Assembly: GCF_009866765.1 (NCBI RefSeq)
Contig: NZ_CP019431.1
Location: 186,001-250,000, forward strand
Direction: 5' to 3'
Source: Pseudomonas sp. S35
GTDB lineage: Bacteria > Pseudomonadota > Gammaproteobacteria > Pseudomonadales > Pseudomonadaceae
DNA: 64,000 nt
A program made the translations under genes and the position numbers. Position 1 is the first letter of the stretch. Every line of letters begins with the position of its first letter. Shown one piece after another: positions 53,985-63,406 of the stretch. The notes beneath the pieces are model-generated. The model was not told the origin of the DNA. It made no database searches and saw only the letters and a program-made list of their open reading frames with translations.

Positions 53985-54829
53985 AAAAGTTACTGCTGCC
54001 CCTGTTGGCCGTCGCCCTGCTGGCCGGCTGCGATAAAAAGGCCGAAGAGCCGGTAAAACCTGCCGCCGTCAGCTACCTCGACAAAATCAAAGCGCGGGAC
54101 AAGCTGATCGTCGGCGTCTTTACCGACAAGCCACCGTTCGGTTTTGTCAACGAAGCCGGCCGCTATGTGGGCTTCGATACGGACATCGGCCGCCAATTCG
54201 CCAAGGACCTGCTGGGCGATGAGAACAAAGTCGAATTCGTCGCCGTGGAGCCGGCCAGCCGCATCCCGTTCCTGCAAAGCGACAAGGTCGACCTGATCCT
54301 CGCCAACATGACCGTGACCCCGGAACGCAAGGAAGCGGTGGACTTCACCAACCCCAACCTGAAAGTCGCGGTACAGGCCCTGGTGCCGAACGACAGCTCG
54401 GTCAAAAGCCTGGATGACCTGGCCAGCCGCACCACCATCGTCACCACCGGCACCACCGCGGATATCTGGCTGACCAAAAACCACCCGGACTGGAAGCTGC
54501 TCAAGTTCGAGAAAAACTCCGAATCGCTACAAGCGCTGTCGGCCGGCCGTGGCGATGCCTACGCGCAAGACAACCTGGTGCTATTCAGCTGGGCTAAGCA
54601 GAACCCCGGCTACCGCGTGCTGGAAGAGAAACTCGGCGACGAAGCACCGATTGCACCAGCCGTGAAGAAGGGCAACGTCGAACTGCGTGACTGGGTGAAT
54701 GCCGAGTTGGCGAAGTTGGGTGAAGAGAAGTTCTTGCTCAAGCTGTACGACCAATACGTGCGTAAAGAACTGAGCGATGACACCAAGCCTGAGAGTGTGA
54801 TTGTTGAAGGTGGGAAGTGGCAGGGCTAG
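53981..54829 (+). CDS. amino acid ABC transporter binding lipoprotein
   Basis: A 282-residue solute-binding protein. The signal sequence has lipobox 'LLAGC' (Cys near residue 18), so it is membrane-anchored. The family motifs are 'LIVGVFTDKPPFGFVNEAGRYVGFDTDIG'-type lobe 1 and 'VDLILANMTVTPERKEAVDFTNP'. This is the amino-acid/cystine-type binding-protein family 3; the exact ligand is unclear. The last gene of the transporter operon, followed by a REP half. Confidence 0.9.
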   Translation: MKKLLLPLLAVALLAGCDKKAEEPVKPAAVSYLDKIKARDKLIVGVFTDKPPFGFVNEAGRYVGFDTDIGRQFAKDLLGDENKVEFVAVEPASRIPFLQSDKVDLILANMTVTPERKEAVDFTNPNLKVAVQALVPNDSSVKSLDDLASRTTIVTTGTTADIWLTKNHPDWKLLKFEKNSESLQALSAGRGDAYAQDNLVLFSWAKQNPGYRVLEEKLGDEAPIAPAVKKGNVELRDWVNAELAKLGEEKFLLKLYDQYVRKELSDDTKPESVIVEGGKWQG

Positions 54830-54848
54830 TTCTGCACTGACTGTTACA

Positions 54849-54880
54849 TCGCTATCGGGAGCTTGCCCCCGATGGCGTCG
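54849..54880. repeat. short REP-like palindrome
   Basis: 'CGCTATCGGGAGC' and 'TTGCCCCCGATGGCG' form a dyad without the usual GTGGGAGGG end, a truncated REP core in the gap between convergent genes. Confidence 0.55.
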
Positions 54881-54932
54881 TTTGAGGTGATGCCTATTGC
54901 GGCCAACGATCCTCAATAATCCAGGCCTCTGT

Positions 54933-55289
54933 TCAATGGGTGATCTGAAATTTTGCAGATTCGCCCATCTCGCCATTTCCCTGGCCGATTCGGATCATGT
55001 AGTGGATTGTCTGCACGCCAAGGTTGCGCAGCAATACATCCCTGGGAATGCGTGCCCGAATTTCCTGCGGCGGATTATTGTTGAACTCCACATCCACTAC
55101 CACTTTGCCGCCGATGTAAATCTGGAGGCGGTCCTTGCTTGTGCCTATTTTGGTAGGCTGAATGATGACGGTTGCTCCCTCGCCGGGCACGTCCTTTAAA
55201 GACAGTAACCAGTCGTCCGAAGGGGGAATCGGCGGTTTGGCTTCCTCGATCCGCAGAGGTGGAAGCTGTGTTGTATTTTTGCTGTTCAT
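54933..55289 (-). CDS. hypothetical 118-aa Pseudomonas protein
   Basis: I do not recognise a family. The ATG at 55289 has 'GAGGTAG' upstream. A Pro-rich N-terminus ('LPPLRIEEAKPPIPPSDDW') precedes a likely beta-sandwich ('GATVIIQPTKIGTSKDRLQIYIGGKVVVDVE', 'IHYMIRIGQGNGEMGES'), similar in style to small Ig-like surface or insecticidal-toxin-linked proteins of Pseudomonas. No signal peptide or membrane helix. It stands alone between the transporter and triABC. Confidence 0.65.
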   Translation of the reverse strand: MNSKNTTQLPPLRIEEAKPPIPPSDDWLLSLKDVPGEGATVIIQPTKIGTSKDRLQIYIGGKVVVDVEFNNNPPQEIRARIPRDVLLRNLGVQTIHYMIRIGQGNGEMGESAKFQITH

Positions 55290-55398
55290 TGGGTCTACCT
55301 CAGTACAGGGTGAGTGAGGTGCTTGCACAGCAGCACGTGTGAATGCCCGCGCAGCAAGACCGGCATTAGTTTTTACGAGGGTTGGCGACGGCCGTCTA

Positions 55399-55414
55399 CT
55401 GTTAGAACTAACAG
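55399..55414. promoter_or_regulatory. perfect palindrome upstream of triA (operator?)
   Basis: CTGTTAG-aa-CTAACAG, 116 bp before the triA start, in a 240-bp gap without genes. A compact perfect dyad of this kind is typical of TetR-type repressor operators, which commonly control RND pumps. No TetR gene is adjacent, so any regulator would be encoded elsewhere. Confidence 0.45.
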
Positions 55415-55529
55415 GTCAGCTGGCGTGGGAACACTTGCGTACGCAAAGCCTCCATGCAGATAAGGAACCCTGAACTAAGCTCACAGTCGCATACACACTG
55501 GCACATCGCATCGCGCACAAGGAGTCTGC

Positions 55530-56612
55530 ATGGGCGGTCGTATTTCCACTTGTATTGTCGGCCTGGGTTTAGTGGTGTTGCTGAGCGCTTGTGGCCAGGA
55601 AAAAGCTGAGCCCAAGCAGCATTCCCGGGTTTTTGTGCAGACGGTGCAGCCGGCGGATTTTGCCGCGGCGGTCACGCTGACGGGCGATATCCAGGCCCGT
55701 GTGCAAACCGACCTGTCGTTTCGCGTCGGCGGCAAGATCATCCAGCGCATGGTGGACGTGGGCGACCGCGTGACCGCCAAGCAAGTGCTGGCCAAGCTCG
55801 ATCCCAAGGATTTGCAGACCAACGTCGATTCGGCCCAGGCCCAGGTCGTGGCCGAGCAGGCGCGGGTCAAGCAGACGGCCGCGGCCTTTGTGCGTCAGGA
55901 AAAGCTGCTGCCCAAGGGCTACACCAGCCGCAGTGAATACGATGCCGCCCAGGCCGCGCTGCGCAGCAGCCAAAGCGCCTTGGCCGCTGCCCAGGCTCAA
56001 CTGGCCAACGCCCGTGAACAACTCGGCTATACCGCGCTGGTTGCGGATGCGCCGGGAGTGATCACGGCGCGCCAGGCCGAAGTCGGCCAGGTGGTGCAGG
56101 CCACGGTGCCGATTTTCAGCCTGGCCAGCGATGGCGAGCGCGACGCGGTGTTCAATGTCTATGAGTCGCTGCTGGTGGAGCCGCCGCCCGACGCGCCGAT
56201 CACCGTCAGCCTGTTGGACAACCCGAGCATCAAGGCCCAGGGCAAAGTGCGCGAAGTCACCCCTGCGGTGGCCGCCAATACCGGCACGGTGCAGGTGAAG
56301 ATTGCGCTGCAATCTCTGCCTAAAGGCATGCAGCTCGGTTCGGTGGTCAGTGCCACCGCCAATGGCCCTGCCAAGCCCAGCATCGAGTTGCCCTGGTCGG
56401 CACTCACCAAAGACCTGAGCGAGCCCGCCGTGTGGCTGGTCGATGGCGACGGCAAGGCGCAGTTGCACAAGGTCACGGTGGCGCGTTACCTCACCGGCAA
56501 GGTCATCATCAGTGATGGCCTTAAAGGCGGCGAAAACGTCGTGGTGGCCGGTGGGCAATTGCTGCACCCCGGCATGCTGGTCGAGATTGCGCAGCAGGGA
56601 GCCCAGCCATGA
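55530..56612 (+). CDS. triA: RND efflux periplasmic adaptor TriA
   Basis: A 360-residue membrane-fusion lipoprotein (lipobox 'LLSAC'). It has the split biotinyl-lipoyl motif 'SFRVGGKIIQRMVDVGDRVTAKQVLAKLD', a coiled-coil hairpin (about residues 105-165), a beta-barrel, and a membrane-proximal domain. It is one of two adaptors bridging the TriC pump to an outer-membrane channel. 'AAGGAG' precedes the ATG and its stop overlaps triB. Two consecutive adaptor genes before one RND gene is the distinctive TriABC layout. Confidence 0.9.
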   Translation: MGGRISTCIVGLGLVVLLSACGQEKAEPKQHSRVFVQTVQPADFAAAVTLTGDIQARVQTDLSFRVGGKIIQRMVDVGDRVTAKQVLAKLDPKDLQTNVDSAQAQVVAEQARVKQTAAAFVRQEKLLPKGYTSRSEYDAAQAALRSSQSALAAAQAQLANAREQLGYTALVADAPGVITARQAEVGQVVQATVPIFSLASDGERDAVFNVYESLLVEPPPDAPITVSLLDNPSIKAQGKVREVTPAVAANTGTVQVKIALQSLPKGMQLGSVVSATANGPAKPSIELPWSALTKDLSEPAVWLVDGDGKAQLHKVTVARYLTGKVIISDGLKGGENVVVAGGQLLHPGMLVEIAQQGAQP

Positions 56613-57679
56613 AGCGCCTGATGCTCATACTCACCACCAGCGTTTTGCTGGCGGCCTGCTCCAAGGAAGAAACGCCGCCCGAGCCCGTGCGCCCGGTGCT
56701 GTCCATGCAAGTGAAGGCCGAAGACCAGGAAACGCTGGGCCGCTTCGCCGGCACCATCCAGGCGCGTTATGAAAGCAACCTGGGCTTTCGGGTGCCGGGG
56801 CGTATCGCCCGCCGCGCCGTGGATGTGGGCGCCGAAGTGCAGAAGGGCGCCTTGCTTGCGGTCCTTGACCCCACCGACCAGCAAAACCAATTGCGCGCCG
56901 CCCAAGGCGACTTGGCTCGCGTGCAGGCGCAGTTCATCAACGCCCAGGCCAACGCCCGGCGCCAGCAGCAATTGTTCAACCGTGGCGTTGGCGCCCAGGC
57001 GCAGTTGGATATCGCCCAGACCGACCTGAAAACCACCCAGGCTTCCCTCGACCAGGCCCGCGCTTCGGTCAACCAGGCCAAGGACCAGCTCAACTACGCC
57101 GAGCTGCGCACCGACCACGCCGGCATCGTCACCGCCTGGAATGCCGAGGCGGGCCAGGTGGTCAGTGCCGGCCAACAAGTGGTGACCCTGGCCCGCCCGG
57201 ACATCAAGGAAGCGGTGATTGACCTGCCCGCCGGCCTCGCTGAGCGGCTGCCCACGGACGTGGTGTTCCTGGTCGCCGGTCAGTTGGACCCCAGCGTCAA
57301 CACCACCGCCATCGTGCGCGAGATCGAGCCCCAGGCCCAAAGCGCCACCCGCACCCGTCGCGCCCGCCTGACCTTGGCCGACACGCCCGCCGCATTTCGC
57401 CTGGGGACCGCCATCAGCGTGACCTTGAGCACGGCCATCGCGCCGCGCCTGGAATTGCCGCTGAGCGCGCTGCAGGACGTCGACGGCAAGACCCGCCTCT
57501 GGATCCTCGACACCCAAAGCCAGACCGTGCAGCCGCGTGAGGTCACGGTCGTAAGCCGTGACAGCCACAGCGCCGTGCTTAACGGCGGCGTCAAACCCGG
57601 CGAGCGGGTAGTCACCGCTGGCGTGAACAGCCTGAAGCCCGGGCAGAAAGTCAAAATCGACGAGGACAGCCCGCGATGA
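56609..57679 (+). CDS. triB: RND efflux periplasmic adaptor TriB
   Basis: A 356-residue second adaptor, also a lipoprotein ('LLAAC'). Lipoyl halves 'NLGFRVPGRIARRAVDVGAEVQKGALLAVLD' and 'AGIVTAWNAEAGQVVSAGQQV', with an Ala/Gln-rich coiled coil between. It overlaps triA and triC by 4 bp each. In P. aeruginosa both TriA and TriB are required with TriC, and the outer-membrane partner OpmH is encoded elsewhere. Confidence 0.9.
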   Translation: MKRLMLILTTSVLLAACSKEETPPEPVRPVLSMQVKAEDQETLGRFAGTIQARYESNLGFRVPGRIARRAVDVGAEVQKGALLAVLDPTDQQNQLRAAQGDLARVQAQFINAQANARRQQQLFNRGVGAQAQLDIAQTDLKTTQASLDQARASVNQAKDQLNYAELRTDHAGIVTAWNAEAGQVVSAGQQVVTLARPDIKEAVIDLPAGLAERLPTDVVFLVAGQLDPSVNTTAIVREIEPQAQSATRTRRARLTLADTPAAFRLGTAISVTLSTAIAPRLELPLSALQDVDGKTRLWILDTQSQTVQPREVTVVSRDSHSAVLNGGVKPGERVVTAGVNSLKPGQKVKIDEDSPR

Positions 57680-60600
57680 AAGGGAGCTTCAACTTATCCG
57701 ACTGGGCCCTCAAGCATCAGTCCTTCGTGTGGTACCTGATGTTCGTCGCGCTGCTGATGGGCGTGTTCTCGTACATGAACCTGGGCCGCGAGGAAGACCC
57801 GTCGTTCACCATCAAGACCATGGTGATCCAGACCCGTTGGCCGGGTGCGACCCAGGAAGAAACCCTCAAGCAGGTCACCGACCGCATCGAGAAAAAGCTC
57901 GAAGAACTCGACTCCCTCGACTACGTGAAAAGCTACACCCGGCCGGGCGAATCCACGGTGTTTGTGTTCCTCAAGGACACCACCAGCGCCAAGGCCATCC
58001 CGGAGATCTGGTACCAGGTTCGCAAGAAGATCGACGATATTCGCGGCACTTTCCCCCAGGGTTTGCAGGGGCCGTCATTCAACGACGAGTTCGGCGATGT
58101 ATTCGGCTCGGTGTACGCATTTACCGGCGACGGCCTGTCGATGCGCCAACTGCGTGATTACGTGGAGCAGGTGCGCGCCGAGATCCGTTCGGTGCCGGGG
58201 CTGGGCAAGGTCGAGATGATCGGCCAGCAGGACGAAGTGATTTACCTGAACTTCTCCACGCGCAAATTGGCGGCCCTGGGCATTGACCAGCGCCAGGTGG
58301 TGCAGAGCCTGCAAGCGCAGAACGCCGTGACCCCGGCGGGTGTGATCGAGGCCGGGCCGGAGCGGATTTCGGTGCGCACGTCGGGGCAGTTCGCCTCGGA
58401 GAAGGACCTGGCCAACGTCAACCTGCGGCTCAATGACCGCTTCTATCGCCTGGCAGACATCGCCGAGATCAGCCGAGGCTATGTCGACCCGGCGCGGCCG
58501 ATGTTCCGGTTCAACGGCAAACCGGCGATTGGCCTGGCCATCGCCATGCAGAAGGGCGGCAATATCCAGTCCTTCGGTAAGGCGCTGCATGAGCGTATGG
58601 ATGAGCTGACCGCCGACCTGCCGGTGGGCGTCGGGGTGCATAAAGTTTCCGACCAGGCCGAAGTCGTGGAAGAGGCTGTCGGCGGCTTTACCAGTGCGCT
58701 GTTCGAAGCCGTGATCATCGTGCTGGTGGTGAGCTTTATCAGCCTCGGTATGCGCGCCGGCTTGGTGGTGGCGTGCTCGATTCCGCTGGTGCTGGCGCTG
58801 GTGTTTGTGTTCATGGAATACAGCGGCATCACCATGCAGCGCGTGTCGTTGGGCGCGTTGATCATCGCCCTCGGCCTGCTGGTGGACGACGCGATGATCA
58901 CCGTGGAGATGATGATCACGCGTCTGGAAAAGGGCGAGACCAAGGAGCAGGCGGCAACTTATGCCTACACCTCGACGGCGTTCCCGATGCTCACCGGTAC
59001 CTTGGTGACCGTCGCCGGTTTTGTGCCGATCGGCCTCAACGCCAGTTCGGCGGGCGAGTACACCTTCACCCTGTTCGCAGTGATTGCCGTGGCGATGCTG
59101 GTGTCGTGGGTGGTGGCGGTGCTGTTTGCGCCGGTGATCGGCGTGCATATCCTCAGCGCCAAGGTCAAACCCCACGACGCCGAGCCTGGCCGCATTGGCC
59201 GCGCCTTCAATGGCGGCATGCTCTGGGCCATGCGCAACCGCTGGTGGGCCATCGGCATTACCGTGGCGCTGTTTGTGGCGTCGGTGTTCTCTATGCAGTT
59301 TGTGCAGAACCAGTTTTTCCCGTCGTCGGACCGTCCGGAGATCCTCGTCGACCTGAACCTGCCGCAAAACGCCTCGATCAATGAGACGCGCAAGGCCGTC
59401 GACCGCCTGGAAGCGATCATCAAGGACGACCCGGACATCGCGCGCTGGAGCACGTACATCGGCCAGGGCGCGATCCGTTTCTACCTGCCCCTCGATCAGC
59501 AATTGGAAAACCCGTATTACGCGCAGTTGGTGATTGTCAGCAAAGGCCTGGAAGAACGCGGCGAGCTGATTGCGCGCCTGCAAAAACGCCTGCGTGACGA
59601 CTTTGTCGGCATCGGCAGTTTTGTGCAGCCGCTGGAAATGGGTCCGCCGGTGGGGCGTCCGATCCAGTATCGCGTGTCCGGCAAAGACACCGACCAGGTG
59701 CGCAAACACGCCATCGAACTGGCGACCCTGCTGGATAAAAACACCCACCTGGGCGAGATCATCTACGACTGGAACGAGCCCGGCAAAGTGCTGCGCATCG
59801 ACATCGCCCAAGACAAGGCGCGCCAGCTCGGGCTGTCGTCGGAAGACGTGGCGCAACTGATGAACAGCGTGGTCAGCGGCGCCTCGGTGACCCAGGTGCA
59901 CGACGATATCTACCTGATCAACGTGGTCGGCCGCGCCGAAGACGCCGAACGCGGCACGCCGGAAACCTTGCAGAACCTGCAGATTGTCACGCCCAACGGC
60001 ACCTCGATCCCGCTGCTGGCTTTCGCCACTGTGCGCTACGAGCTGGAGCAGCCGCTGGTGTGGCGCCGCGACCGCAAGCCGACCATCACCATCAAGGCCT
60101 CGGTGCGTGACGAGATGCAGCCGACCGATCTGGTCAAGCAGCTCAAGCCCGAGATCGATAAATTCAGCGCCGGTTTGCCGGTGGGTTACAAGGTCGCGAC
60201 GGGCGGTACTGTGGAAGAAAGCGGCAAGGCCCAGGGCCCGATTGCCAGCGTGGTGCCGTTGATGCTGTTCCTGATGGCAACCTTCCTGATGATCCAACTG
60301 CACAGCGTGCAGAAGATGTTCCTGGTAGCCAGCGTGGCGCCGCTGGGCCTGATCGGCGTGGTGCTGGCGCTGATCCCCACGGGCACGCCCCTGGGCTTTG
60401 TGGCGATCCTGGGGATCTTGGCGCTGATCGGCATCATCATTCGCAACTCGGTGATCCTGGTGACGCAGATCCACGAATATGAACTGGCCGGCTACACGCC
60501 GTGGGATGCGGTGGTGCAAGCCACCGAGCACCGGCGCCGGCCGATTTTGCTCACGGCCGCAGCGGCGAGCCTGGGCATGATCCCGATTGCGCGGGAAGTG

Positions 60601-60741
60601 TTCTGGGGGCCGATGGCGTACGCGATGATTGGCGGGATTATCATTGCCACGTTGCTGACGCTGTTGTTTTTGCCGGCGCTGTATGTGGCCTGGTACAAGA
60701 TCCGCGAGCCCAAGCAGGAACAACAGGAAAAACGCAGTTAA
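57676..60741 (+). CDS. triC: RND efflux pump TriC
   Basis: A 1021-residue inner-membrane proton antiporter with twelve membrane helices, two large periplasmic loops and the helix-4 motif 'GLLVDDAMITVEMM', which contains the paired Asp of the proton relay. Length and two-adaptor setting match P. aeruginosa TriC, which exports triclosan with TriA, TriB and OpmH. The natural substrate is unknown. Reading frame and motifs are intact. A composite repeat follows the stop. Confidence 0.92.
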   Translation: MKGSFNLSDWALKHQSFVWYLMFVALLMGVFSYMNLGREEDPSFTIKTMVIQTRWPGATQEETLKQVTDRIEKKLEELDSLDYVKSYTRPGESTVFVFLKDTTSAKAIPEIWYQVRKKIDDIRGTFPQGLQGPSFNDEFGDVFGSVYAFTGDGLSMRQLRDYVEQVRAEIRSVPGLGKVEMIGQQDEVIYLNFSTRKLAALGIDQRQVVQSLQAQNAVTPAGVIEAGPERISVRTSGQFASEKDLANVNLRLNDRFYRLADIAEISRGYVDPARPMFRFNGKPAIGLAIAMQKGGNIQSFGKALHERMDELTADLPVGVGVHKVSDQAEVVEEAVGGFTSALFEAVIIVLVVSFISLGMRAGLVVACSIPLVLALVFVFMEYSGITMQRVSLGALIIALGLLVDDAMITVEMMITRLEKGETKEQAATYAYTSTAFPMLTGTLVTVAGFVPIGLNASSAGEYTFTLFAVIAVAMLVSWVVAVLFAPVIGVHILSAKVKPHDAEPGRIGRAFNGGMLWAMRNRWWAIGITVALFVASVFSMQFVQNQFFPSSDRPEILVDLNLPQNASINETRKAVDRLEAIIKDDPDIARWSTYIGQGAIRFYLPLDQQLENPYYAQLVIVSKGLEERGELIARLQKRLRDDFVGIGSFVQPLEMGPPVGRPIQYRVSGKDTDQVRKHAIELATLLDKNTHLGEIIYDWNEPGKVLRIDIAQDKARQLGLSSEDVAQLMNSVVSGASVTQVHDDIYLINVVGRAEDAERGTPETLQNLQIVTPNGTSIPLLAFATVRYELEQPLVWRRDRKPTITIKASVRDEMQPTDLVKQLKPEIDKFSAGLPVGYKVATGGTVEESGKAQGPIASVVPLMLFLMATFLMIQLHSVQKMFLVASVAPLGLIGVVLALIPTGTPLGFVAILGILALIGIIIRNSVILVTQIHEYELAGYTPWDAVVQATEHRRRPILLTAAAASLGMIPIAREVFWGPMAYAMIGGIIIATLLTLLFLPALYVAWYKIREPKQEQQEKRS

Positions 60742-60742
60742 A

Positions 60743-60974
60743 AATGTGGGAGGGCGGTGCGAAGCGGCCCCAAAACCGGCCAATGGGTTATGACTGAAAA
60801 AGCGCGGTGCCTGGATTGGGGCCGCTTCGCAGCCCAGCGCGGGGCAAGCCCGCTCACCACAGGGTTCTGGGTCAACCTTTAAGAGTTGTGTAGATACCTA
60901 TGCCCGATGGCAGTGGGTCAGTCAAAGTTGTTCTAACTGACCCACTGCCATCGGGGGCAAGCCCCCTCCCACAT
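60743..60974. repeat. large composite REP region after triC
   Basis: About 230 bp without a gene. From left: a REP half, a perfect 15-bp inverted repeat TGCGAAGCGGCCCCA / TGGGGCCGCTTCGCA (60758-60772 and 60817-60831), the block shared with 51650-51720 (60832-60901), then a dyad CAGTGGGTCAGT / ACTGACCCACTG and the closing REP half. It is a nested set of interspersed repeats between convergent genes. Confidence 0.8.
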
Positions 60975-60990
60975 TTGGAATGTGTTGCTT

Positions 60991-61617
60991 CTATGGTTTA
61001 CGCCATACGCTGGCCAACCAGGGCTGCTGCTCCCGAGGCAAGCCGGCCGGTCGGTAGTAGTGCTCCAACTCCACAAACCCTGCCGTCGTCAGCAAACCTT
61101 GCCACGCCGCCAGGTCGTGATACGAGCCGTAGCGCGGCCCATTCCAGCCTTCCTGGTTGTCACCCCGTGGATTGGAGCTGAACAGCACACCGCCGGGCTT
61201 CAACGCGCCATGCAACTGCTTGAGCACACGCGGCAGTTCCTGCTTGGGGATATGAAACAGCACCGCATTGGCAAAGATCCCGTCGAAGCGTTCGGCGGGC
61301 AGGTCGAGCTTGAGGAAGTCTTGCTGCAACACCTCGCAGCCGCTGTCTTCACGCGCCATTTGCGCGAAGCGCTCCGAGCCGTCCAGCCCGACGGCGATGT
61401 GGCCCATGCGGGTTAAGGTCTGCAAATCCCGCCCCGGCCCGCAGCCGAAGTCCAGCACGGTAAACGGCGGCGTACCTTGGATATGCCGCAGCAATGCGTC
61501 GATGTTCTGGCTCACATCGTGGTCGCGGGTGCCTTCACGGAAATCCTCGGCCACCTTGTTGTAGTGGCCGAGGGTGGTGGAGGTGATCTGGTCGAGGTCG
61601 TCGGGCTGCAGAGGCAT
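60991..61617 (-). CDS. class I SAM-dependent methyltransferase
   Basis: A 208-residue enzyme with motif I 'VLDFGCGPGRDL' (about residues 54-65), 'VGLDGSERFAQMA' for the adenosyl acidic loop, and 'FDGIFANAVLFHIPKQELPRVLKQL' as post-I/motif II. It starts 39 bp downstream of metI on the same strand, so it may be read with the methionine transporter, which would link SAM use and methionine supply. The methyl acceptor is unknown. Confidence 0.88.
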   Translation of the reverse strand: MPLQPDDLDQITSTTLGHYNKVAEDFREGTRDHDVSQNIDALLRHIQGTPPFTVLDFGCGPGRDLQTLTRMGHIAVGLDGSERFAQMAREDSGCEVLQQDFLKLDLPAERFDGIFANAVLFHIPKQELPRVLKQLHGALKPGGVLFSSNPRGDNQEGWNGPRYGSYHDLAAWQGLLTTAGFVELEHYYRPAGLPREQQPWLASVWRKP

Positions 61618-61656
61618 GGGGCTGAATACCGGGCACTGAGATCGCCCGACTATACC

Positions 61657-62301
61657 TCACCTCTTGTTCAGCACCCGCGCCAGGCGATCGCCGCCCAGTT
61701 GAATCACCGCCACCAGCACCACCAGCAGCACAATCACCGTGAGCATGATCTGCGTATCAAAGCGCTGATAGCCGTAGCGGTAGGCAATGTCGCCCAAGCC
61801 GCCGGCACCAATCGCGCCGGCCATCGCCGACGAGTTGATCATGGTCACCAACGTAATCGTAAAACCGCCGACAATCCCCGGCAGCGCTTCGGGCAGCAGC
61901 ACATGCCAGATGATGTGCCAGCGGCGGCAGCCCATAGCCTGTGCGGCTTCGATCAAGCCGTGGTCGACCTCGCGCAGGCTCACTTCGGCGATGCGTGCGA
62001 AGAACGGCGTGGCCGCGATGGTCAGCGGTACAACCGCCGCCCACACGCCGTAGGTGGTGCCCACGATCAACCGGGTGAACGGGATCAAGGCCACCATCAA
62101 AATCAAAAACGGAATCGAGCGGAACAGATTGACGAAGGCCCCCAGCACCCGGTTCAACGCCGGTGCCTGGTAGATGCCGCCCTTGTCACTGGTCACCAGA
62201 AACACCGCCAGCGGAATCCCCACCAGCAACGCGATCAGCGACGACACGCCGACCATCAGCAAGGTGTCGATGGCGCCCTGCAATAAACGATCAAACCACA
62301 T
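61657..62301 (-). CDS. metI: methionine ABC transporter permease MetI
   Basis: A 214-residue permease with five hydrophobic segments; '[22 protein letters not shown]' and EAA loop '[26 protein letters not shown]' are typical MetI. It overlaps metN by 11 bp. It forms a homodimeric channel for D/L-methionine with MetN and MetQ. Confidence 0.94.
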   Translation of the reverse strand: MWFDRLLQGAIDTLLMVGVSSLIALLVGIPLAVFLVTSDKGGIYQAPALNRVLGAFVNLFRSIPFLILMVALIPFTRLIVGTTYGVWAAVVPLTIAATPFFARIAEVSLREVDHGLIEAAQAMGCRRWHIIWHVLLPEALPGIVGGFTITLVTMINSSAMAGAIGAGGLGDIAYRYGYQRFDTQIMLTVIVLLVVLVAVIQLGGDRLARVLNKR

Positions 62302-63406
62302 AGCCCAGCACCTCCACGTGTTGTGCCCAATTCGCGGCGCGGTTGCGCAGTTCTTCGGCGCTGTGGGGCGAGCCATTCACCGCCAGCAGCAATTGCCCCA
62401 AGGCGTGGCCCTGGATGCGTTCCACGCCGCCTTGCAACAAGCGCACGCGCCCGCCGAGGGCGCTGAACAGTGCGGCCAGGTCGGGTTCATCGCTGGCGCC
62501 GCCAGTGAGCTGCAAGCGCAGCACCACAGCGGCATCCGCTGATGAGGGCGTGCTGTGCAGACGGCTTTGCAGTTCTTCCGGCAGCCCGTGTTGCAGCGGC
62601 GCCAGCAAGGTTTTGCTGACCTCATGCCGAGGGTTGCCAAACACTTCCCACACCGGGCCTTGTTCGACAATGCGCCCGTGCTCCAGCACCACCACGCGGT
62701 CGCAGATGTCGCGGATCACCGCCATCTCATGGGTGATCAGCACGATGGTCAGGCCCAGGCGCTGGTTGATCTCGCGCAGCAGGCCGAGGATCGATTGAGT
62801 GGTCTCCGGATCCAGCGCCGAGGTGGCTTCGTCGCATAGCAAAATCTGCGGGTCGTGCACCAGCGAGCGGGCGATGCCCACGCGCTGTTTCTGCCCACCG
62901 GACAGCTGCGCCGGGTAAGCCTTGTGCTTGTCCTGCAAGCCCACCAGCTCCAGTAACTCACGCACCTTTTGCTCGCGCTGGAGCTTGGGCACGCCGGCCA
63001 CCTTGAGCGGTAACTCGACGTTCTGCCACACGGTCTTGGCCGACATCAGGTTGAAGTGCTGGAAGATCATGCCGATGCGCCGACGCAGCGCCACCAGGTG
63101 GTCTTCGTCGAAATCGCCGATGTCTACCTGATCGATCAGCACGCGCCCGCTGCTCGGTTGCTCCAGGCGGTTGATGGTGCGGATCAACGAGGATTTACCG
63201 GCGCCGCTGCGGCCGATGATGCCGAATACTTCACCGCGCTGGATCGCCAGGTCGATGCCTTGCAGGGCATGCACCGTGCCGTCGTAGGTCTTGCCCAGGT
63301 TGATAAAGCGCACGTGGGCGCGGTTCAGGTCCGGGTGCAACTCGGTCTGCTCGGCGTCCCTGGGCGCTGTGCCCAGGTCGCGCAGTTGGGTGTTGGCGGC
63401 GGTCAT
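62291..63406 (-). CDS. metN: methionine ABC transporter ATPase MetN
   Basis: A 371-residue ATPase: Walker A 'GRSGAGKSS', '[15 protein letters not shown]', signature '[15 protein letters not shown]', Walker B '[12 protein letters not shown]' and 'ITHEMAVI'. The C-terminal NIL/ACT-like domain (about residues 280-371) binds methionine and shuts the transporter when the amino acid is plentiful. An N-terminal extension of about 30 residues precedes the ATPase core. The ATG overlaps the metQ stop (ATGA). Confidence 0.95.
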   Translation of the reverse strand: MTAANTQLRDLGTAPRDAEQTELHPDLNRAHVRFINLGKTYDGTVHALQGIDLAIQRGEVFGIIGRSGAGKSSLIRTINRLEQPSSGRVLIDQVDIGDFDEDHLVALRRRIGMIFQHFNLMSAKTVWQNVELPLKVAGVPKLQREQKVRELLELVGLQDKHKAYPAQLSGGQKQRVGIARSLVHDPQILLCDEATSALDPETTQSILGLLREINQRLGLTIVLITHEMAVIRDICDRVVVLEHGRIVEQGPVWEVFGNPRHEVSKTLLAPLQHGLPEELQSRLHSTPSSADAAVVLRLQLTGGASDEPDLAALFSALGGRVRLLQGGVERIQGHALGQLLLAVNGSPHSAEELRNRAANWAQHVEVLGYVV

